A stretch of DNA of 64,000 nt from Variovorax sp. CF079 (GTDB taxonomy: Bacteria; Pseudomonadota; Gammaproteobacteria; Burkholderiales; Burkholderiaceae_C). Below are positions 20,062 through 28,516 of the stretch, piece by piece; position 1 is the stretch's first letter; each line of letters begins with the position of its first letter. The stretch covers positions 62,001 to 126,000 of the forward strand of contig NZ_FMZU01000007.1 of NCBI RefSeq assembly GCF_900101545.1, in the 5' to 3' direction. The position numbers and the translations under genes are program-made. Below the pieces are notes generated by a model. The model was given only the letters and a program-made list of their open reading frames with translations. It made no database searches and was not told the DNA's origin.

Positions 20062-21110
20062 AGCGCGACACCGCCCCGATCGCGATCACGCTCGGCGATC
20101 CCGCGGGCATCGGGCCCGAGATCATCGTCAAGTCTTTTCGCGATGCGCCCGGCATCACGCAGGGCTGCTTCGTCGCGGGCGACGTGGACACCGTGCGCCG
20201 CGCAGCGCAGGCGCTCGCAGCGCCGGGCAGCCCGGCGCTGCCCGTGGCGCTGATCGATGCGCCGGCAGACCTGGCCGCGATGCCGCCGCGCTGCATCCCC
20301 GTGCTGCAGGCTGCGAGCCCGCCGCCGTCGCCCATCGCGTTCGGCGAGATCAGCGCCGCCGCCGGCCGCATCGCCGGCGACTGCGTGCTGTGGGCGGCGC
20401 GCGCCGCGCTGCGCGGCGAGCTCGCGGCCATCGTCACCGCGCCGTTGCACAAGGAGGCGCTGGCAGCGGCGGGCTTCGCCTTTCCCGGCCACACCGAACT
20501 GCTGCAGGCCGAAGCCGCGGCGCATCTGGGCCGGTCGCCGGCCGAGCTGCCGGTGCGCATGATGCTGGCCAACGACGAGCTGCGCACGGTGCTCGTGAGC
20601 ATTCACATGTCGCTGCGCGATGCGATCGAGGCGGTGACGGTCGACAGCGTGCTGCAGACGCTGCGCATTGCGCACCGCGCACTGGCGGCGGTGCTGGGGC
20701 GCGCGCCGAAGATCGGCGTCGCGGGGCTCAACCCGCATGCGGGGGAGGGCGGCCTGTTCGGCTCGGAAGAGCGCGACATCATCGCGCCGGCCATCGCGGC
20801 CGCGCGCGCCGAAGGCATCGATGCCGACGGGCCCCATGCGCCAGACACCGTCTTCATGCGCGCCCGCGCAAAGCGCCAAGGGGCGGGCGAGTTCGACGTG
20901 GTGATCGCGATGTACCACGACCAGGGCCTGATCCCGGTCAAGTACCTGGGCGTGGAGAAGGGGGTGAACGTGACGCTGGGCTTGCCGCTCGTGCGCACCA
21001 GTCCCGACCATGGCACGGCGTTCGATATCGCGGGCTCGGGCCGGGCCGATGCCTCCAGCCTGATCGAGGCGATCCGGATGGCGCGCGCGCTGGCGTTCAG
21101 GAGCGCTTGA
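20058..21110 (+). CDS. pdxA: 4-hydroxythreonine-4-phosphate dehydrogenase
   Basis: 350 residues from a GTG overlapping the Nif3 gene. [16 protein letters not shown] is diagnostic; [31 protein letters not shown] and [14 protein letters not shown] carry the metal-binding His and Asp residues. It acts in the DXP-dependent pyridoxal phosphate pathway. Its 3' end overlaps convergently with mscL by 14 bases. Confidence 0.95.
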   Translation: MKRDTAPIAITLGDPAGIGPEIIVKSFRDAPGITQGCFVAGDVDTVRRAAQALAAPGSPALPVALIDAPADLAAMPPRCIPVLQAASPPPSPIAFGEISAAAGRIAGDCVLWAARAALRGELAAIVTAPLHKEALAAAGFAFPGHTELLQAEAAAHLGRSPAELPVRMMLANDELRTVLVSIHMSLRDAIEAVTVDSVLQTLRIAHRALAAVLGRAPKIGVAGLNPHAGEGGLFGSEERDIIAPAIAAARAEGIDADGPHAPDTVFMRARAKRQGAGEFDVVIAMYHDQGLIPVKYLGVEKGVNVTLGLPLVRTSPDHGTAFDIAGSGRADASSLIEAIRMARALAFRSA

Positions 21111-21525
21111 GGCTGTCGCGGATCTCGCGCAGCAGCGCGATGTCCTCCGGCGGTGCGGCTTCAGCGGGTGCTGCTTCTTGCGTTTTGCGCAGCTTGTTGA
21201 TTTGCTTGACCATCATGAAGATGATGAAAGCCAGGATCACGAAGTTGACCGCGATGGTGATGAAGTTGCCGTAGGCCAGCACCGGCACGCCGGCCTTCTT
21301 CAGATCTGCCAGGTTGTTGGTCACGCCGGCCGGCGCGGTGCCCAGCACGATGTAGAGGTTCGAGAAGTCGAGCTTGCCGAACACGATGCCGACCAGCGGC
21401 ATGATGATGTCTGCGACCAGCGAGTCGACGATCTTGCCGAAGGCCGCGCCGATGATCACGCCGACCGCGAGGTCGATCACGTTGCCCTTGACCGCGAACT
21501 CGCGAAATTCCTTCAGAACGCTCAT
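21097..21525 (-). CDS. mscL: Large-conductance mechanosensitive channel
   Basis: 142 residues from the ATG at 21525. [29 protein letters not shown] is the MscL first helix, and [26 protein letters not shown] is the second. The pentameric inner-membrane channel releases solutes on hypo-osmotic shock. It is divergent from petA with 153 bases between starts. Confidence 0.96.
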   Translation of the reverse strand: MSVLKEFREFAVKGNVIDLAVGVIIGAAFGKIVDSLVADIIMPLVGIVFGKLDFSNLYIVLGTAPAGVTNNLADLKKAGVPVLAYGNFITIAVNFVILAFIIFMMVKQINKLRKTQEAAPAEAAPPEDIALLREIRDSLKRS

Positions 21526-21605
21526 GTCGCTTACCTCGCGTCTTTGTTGTTGGACCGCGGCAGTATAGAGGCCGCGTTGCCCTGCATGCGGGGCCTGCGC
21601 TCGCG

Positions 21606-21635
21606 TTGAATTCGCTTGTGACGCTCCGCTACAAT
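21606..21635 (+). promoter_or_regulatory. Candidate sigma70-type promoter for petABC
   Basis: TTGAAT at 21606–21611 and TACAAT at 21630–21635 are separated by 18 bases, close to consensus. The petA ATG lies 43 bases after the -10 element. Confidence 0.55.
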
Positions 21636-21678
21636 CGCCGGTTGACTCCAGCCCCCAGCGAAGAAGATTGAGGACCCC

Positions 21679-22293
21679 ATGAGTGACATCTCCGTCGGCC
21701 AACAACGGATCGACAGCAGCAAGCGGACGTGGTTGATTGCATCCGGCTGTGCCGGCGCAGTGGGAGGCGTGGCAACCGCCATCCCGTTCGTGAGCACTTT
21801 CCAGCCCTCGGAGAAAGCCAAGGCGGCCGGTGCGCCGGTCGAGGTCGATATCGGTGGCTTGCAGCCCGGCGAGAAGCTTACCGTCGAATGGCGCGGCAAG
21901 CCGGTATGGATCCTCAAGCGCACGCCGGCCCAGATCGCCGAACTGCCCAAGCTCGACGGCCAGCTCGCCGATCCGCAGTCCAAGCGCAACCCCGACGAGT
22001 TCACCCCCGAATACGCGCGCAACGAAGGCCGCTCGATCAAGCCCGAAGTGCTGGTGGTCGTCGGCATCTGCACCCATCTCGGCTGCTCGCCGATCGACAA
22101 GCTCCAGTCCGGCCCCCAGCCCTCGCTGCCCGACAACTGGGAAGGCGGCTTCCTCTGCCCCTGCCACGGTTCGACCTTCGACCTGGCCGGCCGCGTCTTC
22201 AGGAACAAGCCCGCGCCCGACAACCTCCCGGTGCCGCCGCACATGTACCTCTCCGACACGCGCCTGCTGATCGGCGAAGACAAGAAGGCCTGA
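21679..22293 (+). CDS. petA: Ubiquinol–cytochrome c reductase Rieske iron–sulfur subunit
   Basis: 204 residues. One N-terminal membrane segment ([19 protein letters not shown]) anchors the [2Fe–2S] domain whose ligands lie in CTHLGC (about residue 130) and CPCHGS (about 157). It passes electrons from quinol to cytochrome c1. The Tat signal usual for Rieske proteins appears as SKRTWL, with Lys–Arg in place of Arg–Arg. It begins the petABC operon. Confidence 0.96.
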   Translation: MSDISVGQQRIDSSKRTWLIASGCAGAVGGVATAIPFVSTFQPSEKAKAAGAPVEVDIGGLQPGEKLTVEWRGKPVWILKRTPAQIAELPKLDGQLADPQSKRNPDEFTPEYARNEGRSIKPEVLVVVGICTHLGCSPIDKLQSGPQPSLPDNWEGGFLCPCHGSTFDLAGRVFRNKPAPDNLPVPPHMYLSDTRLLIGEDKKA

Positions 22294-22306
22294 GAGGAAC
22301 AAGAAC

Positions 22307-23707
22307 ATGGCTGAATTCAAGGAAATCTCGCCCAATGCCCCCACCGGCGAGAAGCTGCTCAACTGGGTCGACAACCGCTTCCCGCTGACCAAGCTCTGGA
22401 ACGACCAGTGGGGCAAGTACTACGCGCCGAAAAACTTCAACATCTGGTACATCTTCGGCTCGCTCGCGATGCTGGTGCTCGTGATCCAGATCGTGACCGG
22501 CATCTTCCTGACGATGCACTACAAGCCCGACGCAGCGCAGGCCTTCGCGTCGGTCGAGTACATCATGCGCGACGTGCCCTGGGGCTGGCTGATCCGCTAC
22601 ATGCACTCGACGGGCGCCTCGGCCTTCTTCATCGTGGTGTACCTGCACATGTTCCGCGGCCTCATCTACGGCAGCTACCGCAAGCCGCGCGAGCTGATCT
22701 GGATCTTCGGCTGCGCGATCTTCCTGTGCCTGATGGCCGAAGCCTTCATGGGCTACTTGCTGCCCTGGGGCCAGATGAGCTACTGGGGCGCGCAGGTGAT
22801 CGTGAACCTGTTCGCGGCGATCCCCTTTGTCGGCCCTGATCTCGCGCTCCTGATCCGCGGCGACTACGTGGTGAGCGACGCCACCCTCAACCGCTTCTTC
22901 AGCTTCCACGTGATCGCGGTGCCGCTGGTGCTGCTGGGCCTGGTGGTCGCCCACCTGATCGCGCTGCACGAAGTGGGTTCGAACAACCCCGACGGCATCG
23001 AGATCAAGGCCAAGCTCGACGCCGACGGCCATCCGCTGGACGGCATTCCGTCGCATCCGTACTACACGGTGCACGACATCTTCGGCGTGGTGGTGTTCCT
23101 CACGATCTTCTCGGCCGTGATCTTCTTCGCGCCCGAAGCCGGCGGCTACTTCCTCGAGTACAACAACTTCATCCCGGCCGATTCGCTGAAGACGCCGAAC
23201 CACATCGCACCGGTCTGGTACTTCACGCCCTACTATTCGATGCTGCGCGCGATCACCAGCGAGATGATGTATGTGCTGATCGCCTGCGTCGTGGCCGGCG
23301 CTGTCTTCGGCGTCTGGAAGGCGCGTGTCATCGCCTTGATCAAGGGCGCGATCGTGATCGCGGCGGTCATCGTCGCGGTGATGATGCTGCGGATCGACGC
23401 CAAGTTCTGGGGCGTGATCGTCATGGGCGGCGCCGTCATCATCCTGTTCTTCCTGCCCTGGCTGGACAACAGCCCGGTCAAGTCGATCCGCTACCGTCCG
23501 GGCTGGCACTGGTTCGTGTACGGCGTGTTCGTCGTCAACTTCGTGATCCTCGCCTACCTCGGCGTGCAGCCGCCGTCGCCGATCGGCGAGCGCGTGTCGC
23601 AGGTCGGAACGCTCTTCTATTTCGGTTTCTTCCTCCTGATGCCGTGGTGGAGCCGCCTCGGCGAATTCAAGCCGGTCCCCGAGCGCGTGACCTTCAGCGC
23701 GCACTGA
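22307..23707 (+). CDS. petB: Cytochrome b subunit of the bc1 complex
   Basis: 466 residues, a full-length cytochrome b with eight membrane helices. Haem ligands are in the [19 protein letters not shown] and [21 protein letters not shown] regions; [14 protein letters not shown] and the quinol-site motif PEAGGYF (a PEWY-site variant region) follow. It carries both haems b and the two quinone sites. It lies 13 bases after petA and 16 before petC. Confidence 0.96.
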   Translation: MAEFKEISPNAPTGEKLLNWVDNRFPLTKLWNDQWGKYYAPKNFNIWYIFGSLAMLVLVIQIVTGIFLTMHYKPDAAQAFASVEYIMRDVPWGWLIRYMHSTGASAFFIVVYLHMFRGLIYGSYRKPRELIWIFGCAIFLCLMAEAFMGYLLPWGQMSYWGAQVIVNLFAAIPFVGPDLALLIRGDYVVSDATLNRFFSFHVIAVPLVLLGLVVAHLIALHEVGSNNPDGIEIKAKLDADGHPLDGIPSHPYYTVHDIFGVVVFLTIFSAVIFFAPEAGGYFLEYNNFIPADSLKTPNHIAPVWYFTPYYSMLRAITSEMMYVLIACVVAGAVFGVWKARVIALIKGAIVIAAVIVAVMMLRIDAKFWGVIVMGGAVIILFFLPWLDNSPVKSIRYRPGWHWFVYGVFVVNFVILAYLGVQPPSPIGERVSQVGTLFYFGFFLLMPWWSRLGEFKPVPERVTFSAH

Positions 23708-23723
23708 CCGGGAGCACACAAGA

Positions 23724-24479
23724 ATGAAGAAACTGATCCTCACGTTGATTGCAGCGCTCGGCTTCGTGGCCGGCGCACATGCCGCCGAGGGCGGCATCGC
23801 CTGGGACAAGGCACCGAACAAGACCAACGACCTGGCCGCGCTGCAGAACGGCGCCAAGCTGTTCGTCAACTACTGCCTCAACTGCCATTCGGCGGCGTTC
23901 ATGCGCTACAACCGGCTGCAGGACATCGGCATCACCGAGCAGCAGATCAAGGACAACCTCCTGTTCACGACCGACAAGGTCGGCGAGACGATGAAGGCCA
24001 ACCTCGATCCGCGCCAGGCCAAGGAATGGTTCGGCGGCATTCCGCCCGACCTCACGCTGGTCGCCCGTTCGCGCGCCGGCCACGGCGGCACGGGGGCCGA
24101 CTACCTCTACACCTACCTGCGCACCTTCTACCGCGACGACACCAAGGCGACCGGCTGGAACAATCTCGTGTTCCCGAGCGTCGGCATGCCGCACGTGATG
24201 TGGGAGCTGCAGGGTGACCGCCGGCCGGTGTTCGACAAGATCGAATCGCACGGCCACGCCGCCGAGGTATTCAAGGGCTGGGAGCAGGTCGCGCCCGGGA
24301 CGATGACGCCGCTGCAGTACGACCAGGCGATCGGCGACCTCGTGAGCTACCTTCAATGGATGGCCGAACCCGCGCAGAACACCCGCATCCGCGTCGGCGT
24401 CTGGGTGCTGCTGTTTCTCGTCATGGCGTTGGTCTTCGTATGGCGCTTGAACGCCTCGTACTGGAAAGACGTGAAGTAA
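23724..24479 (+). CDS. petC: Cytochrome c1
   Basis: 251 residues with a cleavable signal (cut after GAHA) and the haem-binding CLNCHS at residues 51–56. The axial methionine region and a C-terminal membrane helix (GVWVLLFLVMALVFVWRL) complete the c1 plan. It accepts electrons from the Rieske protein and passes them to soluble cytochrome c. A terminator-like hairpin follows. Confidence 0.96.
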   Translation: MKKLILTLIAALGFVAGAHAAEGGIAWDKAPNKTNDLAALQNGAKLFVNYCLNCHSAAFMRYNRLQDIGITEQQIKDNLLFTTDKVGETMKANLDPRQAKEWFGGIPPDLTLVARSRAGHGGTGADYLYTYLRTFYRDDTKATGWNNLVFPSVGMPHVMWELQGDRRPVFDKIESHGHAAEVFKGWEQVAPGTMTPLQYDQAIGDLVSYLQWMAEPAQNTRIRVGVWVLLFLVMALVFVWRLNASYWKDVK

Positions 24480-24525
24480 CGAAGCTGAGAACGCGGTCCG
24501 GCTTCGCCGGGCGCGCGTCCTTGTG

Positions 24526-24559
24526 GAGTGGGTTGCCGCCCGGCATGCCCACTCTTTTT
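24526..24559 (+). terminator. Rho-independent terminator after petC
   Basis: GAGTGGG (24526–24532) pairs with CCCACTC (24548–24554), with an inner GCCG/CGGC pairing possible, and a run of five T follows, then AATTTTT. It separates petABC from sspA. Confidence 0.65.
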
Positions 24560-24580
24560 AATTTTTAGGAGTCTTTCGCC

Positions 24581-25192
24581 ATGATGGTTTTGTATTCAGG
24601 AACGACCTGCCCCTTTTCCCATCGCTGCCGCTTCGTGCTGTTCGAAAAAGGCATGGATTTCGAGATCCGCGACGTCGATCTCTACAACAAGCCTGAAGAC
24701 ATCAGCGTGATGAACCCGTACGGCCAGGTGCCGATCCTGGTCGAGCGCGACCTGATCCTGTACGAGTCGAACATCATCAACGAGTACATCGACGAGCGCT
24801 TCCCGCATCCGCAATTGATGCCCGGCGACCCGGTCGACCGCGCGCGCGTGCGCCTGTTCCTGCTCAATTTCGAGAAGGAACTGTTCGTGCACGTCTCCAC
24901 GCTGGAAAACCGCACCGCCAAGGGCAACGAGAAGGCGATCGAGAAGGCGCGCTCGCACATCCGCGACCGGCTCACGCAGCTCGCGCCCGTGTTTCTCAAG
25001 AACAAATACATGCTTGGCGACAATTTCTCGATGCTCGACGTCGCGATCGCGCCGCTGCTCTGGCGCCTGGACTACTATGGCATCGACCTCAGCAAGAACG
25101 CCGCGCCGCTCCTGAAGTACGCTGAACGCATCTTCTCGCGCCCGGCCTACATCGAAGCGCTGACGCCGTCCGAAAAGGTGATGCGCAAGTAG
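24581..25192 (+). CDS. sspA: Stringent starvation protein A (GST fold)
   Basis: 203 residues. The thioredoxin-like N-domain (MVLYSGTTCPFSHRCRFVLFEKGM) and the all-helical C-domain match SspA, which binds RNA polymerase and alters promoter use under starvation. VMNPYGQVPILVERDLILYESNIINEYIDE is the conserved thiol-transferase-like segment. An AGGAG site lies in the TTAGGAGTC stretch 10 bases before the ATG. It is paired with sspB. Confidence 0.93.
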   Translation: MMVLYSGTTCPFSHRCRFVLFEKGMDFEIRDVDLYNKPEDISVMNPYGQVPILVERDLILYESNIINEYIDERFPHPQLMPGDPVDRARVRLFLLNFEKELFVHVSTLENRTAKGNEKAIEKARSHIRDRLTQLAPVFLKNKYMLGDNFSMLDVAIAPLLWRLDYYGIDLSKNAAPLLKYAERIFSRPAYIEALTPSEKVMRK

Positions 25193-25212
25193 TACCTGCA
25201 GCTTCGTTTCTC

Positions 25213-25788
25213 ATGATCAACGCGCTCGAGTCTTCTTCCACCCGCCCCTACCTGATACGGGCCCTGTACGAGTGGTGCACCGACAACGGTTTCACCCCCT
25301 ACGTGGCGGTGCAGGTCGACGACACCGTGCAGGTGCCGCGCGAGTACGTGAAGAACGGCGAGATTGTGCTGAACATCAGCTTCGATGCGACCAGTTCACT
25401 CAAGCTGGGCAACGACTTCATCGAGTTCAAGGCCCGCTTCGCCGGCACCGCGCGCGAGATCAGCGTGCCGGTGGGCCGCGTGATCGCGATCTATGCGCGC
25501 GAGAACGGGCAGGGCATGGCTTTTCCGGCGCCCGCACCCGCCGCAGTGCCGGCCATCGAGGACCACAGCACGGCCACGACTTCGCCCGCGGCGCGCACGC
25601 CCTTGCGAGACGCGTCCCGCGGCACCGAAGGCGATGCGAGCAAGGTCGTCCATCTGGTCAGCGGCGAGGCTTCCGCGGATGACGCGGCGGCAACGACGAC
25701 GGCGGGCGCCACGTCTTCGGGCCCAGAAGACCCGCCGAGGCCCCCGACCAACGGCGGCGCCCGGCCCTCGCTCAAGCGCATCAAGTAG
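25213..25788 (+). CDS. sspB: ClpXP protease specificity-enhancing factor SspB
   Basis: 191 residues. STRPYLIRALYEWCTDNGFTPYVAVQVD is the family N-terminus. The folded domain is about 100 residues; a long Ala/Pro/Thr-rich linker follows, ending in ARPSLKRIK, which fits the C-terminal ClpX-binding tail of SspB proteins. It delivers ssrA-tagged substrates to ClpXP. It is the last gene before the tRNA-linked island. Confidence 0.93.
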   Translation: MINALESSSTRPYLIRALYEWCTDNGFTPYVAVQVDDTVQVPREYVKNGEIVLNISFDATSSLKLGNDFIEFKARFAGTAREISVPVGRVIAIYARENGQGMAFPAPAPAAVPAIEDHSTATTSPAARTPLRDASRGTEGDASKVVHLVSGEASADDAAATTTAGATSSGPEDPPRPPTNGGARPSLKRIK

Positions 25789-25837
25789 CGGGCCGAGCGG
25801 CAGGCGCCGCACCACTAAAATCCATCCGTACCCCCAC

Positions 25838-25913
25838 GCCGCTTTAGCTCAGTTGGTAGAGCAACCGCCTTGTAAGCGGTAGGTCGTCAGTTCGATTCCG
25901 ACAAGCGGCACCA
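25838..25913 (+). tRNA. tRNA-Thr (anticodon TGT)
   Basis: 76 bases, with acceptor arms GCCGCTT/AAGCGGC, a D-loop beginning AGCTCAGTTGGTAGAGC, anticodon stem ACCGC/GCGGT around loop CTTGTAA (TGT at 25871–25873), T-arm GTTCGATTCC, and encoded CCA. It is the integration site of the island that follows: its last 16 bases are repeated at 31414–31429. Confidence 0.97.
25898..25913 (+). repeat. attL: tRNA-Thr 3' end
   Basis: CCGACAAGCGGCACCA here is repeated exactly at 31414–31429; extending four bases left gives 20 bases with one mismatch (GATT versus GATG). The tRNA stays intact on this side, as is normal after site-specific integration into a tRNA 3' end. Confidence 0.8.
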
Positions 25914-26352
25914 AATTACCCAATAAAATCAACACGTTACGTCGCATCGCACCCCTCTCCGTCACGCATCATCAACCTAATTCTGGGACACTTGATGTCC
26001 CAAGAGTGTCCCAAGGATGAGGGCTGACACGGGGCTACATGTTGCGCAGCATTCACTAGAGTCGGGGTAAGGTCTGAGTGACCTCGATGTAGATCGGTGT
26101 GAAGTGCTCGCTGTGCTTTTTGGCCCAGGCGACCGTTCGTCGAGCCGAGAGCCCTAGCGAATAGCGCGGACCCTCAGGGGCTTAGGCGTCATGGGACGCA
26201 CACGCGCGAGGATGTCCCCGGCGCGAGTCAGCGCCGCTTAGCCAAGGGAGGCGGCGTGGCGACGCGCCGCTCGCTGATGCAGCGGGTGCTGCTCGGGTGC
26301 AACTCTATTGATCTGCTGGTGCACGTGCGCGCCAGCCTCATGGAGCTGCGCG
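25914..26352. other. Gene-poor left part of the island, with inverted repeat and coding remnant
   Basis: No intact gene is seen. GGGACACT (25985–25992) and AGTGTCCC (26005–26012) form an 8-bp inverted repeat; TGTCCCAAG occurs twice in direct order at 25996 and 26007. On the reverse strand, 26056–26166 reads as about 37 codons ending in a stop (…LSARRTVAWAKKHSEHF…), preceded by an in-frame stop; it looks like the tail of a lost gene I cannot name. An integrase would normally be found here. Confidence 0.45.
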
Positions 26353-26520
26353 ATGAGTGCTATTGCTTCCGCCAACGACCAATCCAATCCTGGCGCAGTT
26401 AGCGCCGACCTACGCACTATGGACGCCGCTGGCCTCGCGGCTGTCCTGCACAAATCTGCGGCCAGCGTCCGCAACGACCTGAGCCGGGCTCCGCATAGGC
26501 TGCCGCCAGGCGCGGTGTGA
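26353..26520 (+). pseudogene. Remnant of a small helix-turn-helix DNA-binding protein
   Basis: 55 codons. The stretch TMDAAGLAAVLHKSAASVRND followed by LSRAPHRLPP resembles small excisionase/MerR-like proteins, which typically read ‘…LLKKSPSSIRSDLSRRPHALPP…PG..LW’. The frame stops right after LPPGAV, before the expected Pro–Gly and Trp segment, so the 3' part is missing or shifted; a VPGDG is readable in another frame at about 26559. Such genes are common accessory regulators on islands and plasmids. Confidence 0.4.
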
Positions 26521-26917
26521 TGCCTTGGTTGGCTCGCCGCGGCAACACCTGATGGCGGTGCCAGGCGACGGCTGCTCGCTCGCAGTAAGCATGTTCACGG
26601 TGTCGTAGGACACCGTCAGGCCTTGTTGTATCGCGGATGGCCGCTCGCCCGTGCGCGTCTGCGCGCCTAATCTCACTCAGTGTCGCCTCCGGCACCATGC
26701 ATGCCGCGAGGTCGCTAGAAGGGAACGTCTCTGGTCGTGTGTGGCGCTGGAAGGGCCAGATGCTGGCGCAACAACTGGTGAAGCGGCATCCCAAACGGAA
26801 ATCCAAGTGGAAACCAAACCGGTAAAACAACCGGAATCCACGCCAGCCATCTTTGTCGATAACCGGTTGTTTTGTATGACTGTTTCAGAGAAAATACAGG
26901 AAACGGAACCGGAAATC
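26521..26917. other. Intergenic stretch upstream of the Fic gene
   Basis: About 400 bases without a supported gene. It holds the possible continuation of the broken helix-turn-helix gene up to about 26620 and an 11-bp inverted repeat at 26824–26873 next to a possible promoter. The AT content rises sharply after 26800 relative to the flanking core DNA. Confidence 0.4.
26824..26873 (+). promoter_or_regulatory. 11-bp inverted repeat at the Fic promoter, possible operator
   Basis: AAAACAACCGG (26824–26834) and CCGGTTGTTTT (26863–26873) are exact reverse complements, 28 bases apart. The right arm overlaps a candidate promoter: TTGTCG at 26853–26858, 16 bases, TATGAC at 26875–26880. It could be an operator, bound for example by the Fic protein's own C-terminal winged helix, or an RNA hairpin. 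Function is inference. Confidence 0.45.
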
Positions 26918-28126
26918 ATGTCAGAAAAACCGAAGCCGATTGCCGCCTATGACCAACCCCACCAGTTTGAGCCGCTGCTACCAGCGCTGAACCTGGACGG
27001 GTTGATTGAGGCCACGCGCCGCGTCTTCGAGAAATCGGCGCTGCTGCGAGCCTCGGCAAGCCCTGAAGCACGAGATGCCCTGCGCGCAATTGTCCGCTCG
27101 ATGAACTCCTACTACTCGAACAGCATCGAGGGCCAGGGCACGCACCCTGCGAACATCGAGCGGGCGCTCAGGCACGATTTTTCCGAGAAACCCGACGTGG
27201 CCATGCGCCAGCGGGTGGCCGTGGCGCACATCGAAGCGGAACAGGAGCTCGAGCACCTCGTGACGACGGAGGCGGCGGCCCTGAGCAGCGATTTTCTCTT
27301 GAGGGCACACGCAAGTCTGTACGGCAGGCTCTCGGAAGAAGACCGGCGCACCGAAGATGGACGCATTGTTGTTCCGGGAGAGCTCCGGAAGCACGACGTC
27401 TCAGTCGGCCGACATCAACCTCCGACCTGGCAGTCCGTCCCTCTATTCCTAAAGCGGATGGATGAGCGATATGGACAGCTCAAGGGCGTCGACGCCGTTC
27501 TCTACACCATTGCGTCCGCCCATCACCGCATGGCGTGGACTCATCCGTTCGAGGACGGCAACGGGCGTGCTGTTCGACTGCAGAGCCACTGCGCCCTGTT
27601 CCCCCTCAGTGGCGGCCTATGGTCCCCAAATCGAGCGCTGGCGCGCCAGCGGCAGCGCTATTACGAAATGCTCGACAACGCCGACAGTGCCCGGCAGGGC
27701 GACCTCGATGGCCGCGGGAACCTCAGCCAGAAGATGCTTTGGGAGTGGTGTCGTTACTTCATCGAGCTGTGCGAGGACCAGGTCACGTTCATGGCCACCA
27801 TGCTTGACCTTCCGAAGCTCAAAGATCGCATTCGGGCTTACGTGCTCGTGAAAGGGACTACGGACGGCATCTCGGAGTACCGGGAGGAGGCGGTGTTTCC
27901 GCTTCAGACGGTCGCAACGACGGGTTCGGTCGCGCGGGGCGACTTCATCAGAATGACCGGCTTGGAGGAGCGCACAGCCCGCAAGGTCGTATCTCGATTC
28001 CTCGCCGACGGGTTGCTGAAGAGCGACGGCCACCGGTCGGAACTCAGCATCGGATTCCCCATGTCCTCGCTCAACATCTTGTTTCCAAACCTCTATCCAG
28101 AGGCCGCCACGGCGGCGCTCGAATAG
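26918..28126 (+). CDS. Fic/DOC-domain protein with inhibitory motif (class II type)
   Basis: 402 residues from ATG 26918; ATG 26876 (416 residues) is an alternative but lies on the candidate promoter. The active-site motif HPFEDGNGR is complete at residues 209–217, including the catalytic His. The N-terminal inhibitory motif SNSIEG (67–72, Glu71) fits [S/T]xxxE[G/N], so the protein should be self-inhibited and needs no separate antitoxin; none is adjacent. A C-terminal winged-helix segment (GDFIRMTGLEERTARKVVSRFL) could bind DNA. Fic enzymes usually transfer AMP to Ser, Thr or Tyr of targets; the target here is unknown. It lies inside the island. Confidence 0.88.
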   Translation: MSEKPKPIAAYDQPHQFEPLLPALNLDGLIEATRRVFEKSALLRASASPEARDALRAIVRSMNSYYSNSIEGQGTHPANIERALRHDFSEKPDVAMRQRVAVAHIEAEQELEHLVTTEAAALSSDFLLRAHASLYGRLSEEDRRTEDGRIVVPGELRKHDVSVGRHQPPTWQSVPLFLKRMDERYGQLKGVDAVLYTIASAHHRMAWTHPFEDGNGRAVRLQSHCALFPLSGGLWSPNRALARQRQRYYEMLDNADSARQGDLDGRGNLSQKMLWEWCRYFIELCEDQVTFMATMLDLPKLKDRIRAYVLVKGTTDGISEYREEAVFPLQTVATTGSVARGDFIRMTGLEERTARKVVSRFLADGLLKSDGHRSELSIGFPMSSLNILFPNLYPEAATAALE

Positions 28127-28516
28127 ACGCCGGCTACGCCCGCGGGGCGCGAGGCGCGAGGCACGAGGCGGCCTGGCCCAAACGGGCATGTGCTCCCGGA
28201 AGCTTCCTACGAGCCGGCTGGCGGAGCTCACGAAAGCTATGCTGGCAATGCAACTTCCCATTGGACGCTCAGCCTAACTCCAGCACGGCGGCTCGACCCG
28301 CTCATGCCGGCGCAATGGGCGACAGCTCCGGCGAGAACCTCGCGCCCCCATGCGCCCGGACCGCAGCGCTAACGATCGAAGACTCGTAAGCGCTCTTTTG
28401 ACCACGCCCTTGCGGCCAGATGAGCGTTGGAGTAAGGGGATGACGGTTGGGTAGAAGCCGGCAGCGGCGCGTCGAGGGCGAGAATCGCGGTCGTACCCCG
28501 CATCCACATCCAATCG
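28127..28516. other. Intergenic region between fic and yecA remnant
   Basis: 390 bases with no supported gene. A short GCGAGGC/GCACGAGGC direct repetition occurs near 28148–28170. I see no clear terminator or promoter apart from weak AT-rich spots before 28517. Confidence 0.3.

Noticed and set aside
25914..26352. Integrase gene next to tRNA-Thr
   Set aside because: Neither strand shows the R–H–R–Y motifs or a long frame; only repeats and a short unnamed tail are present.
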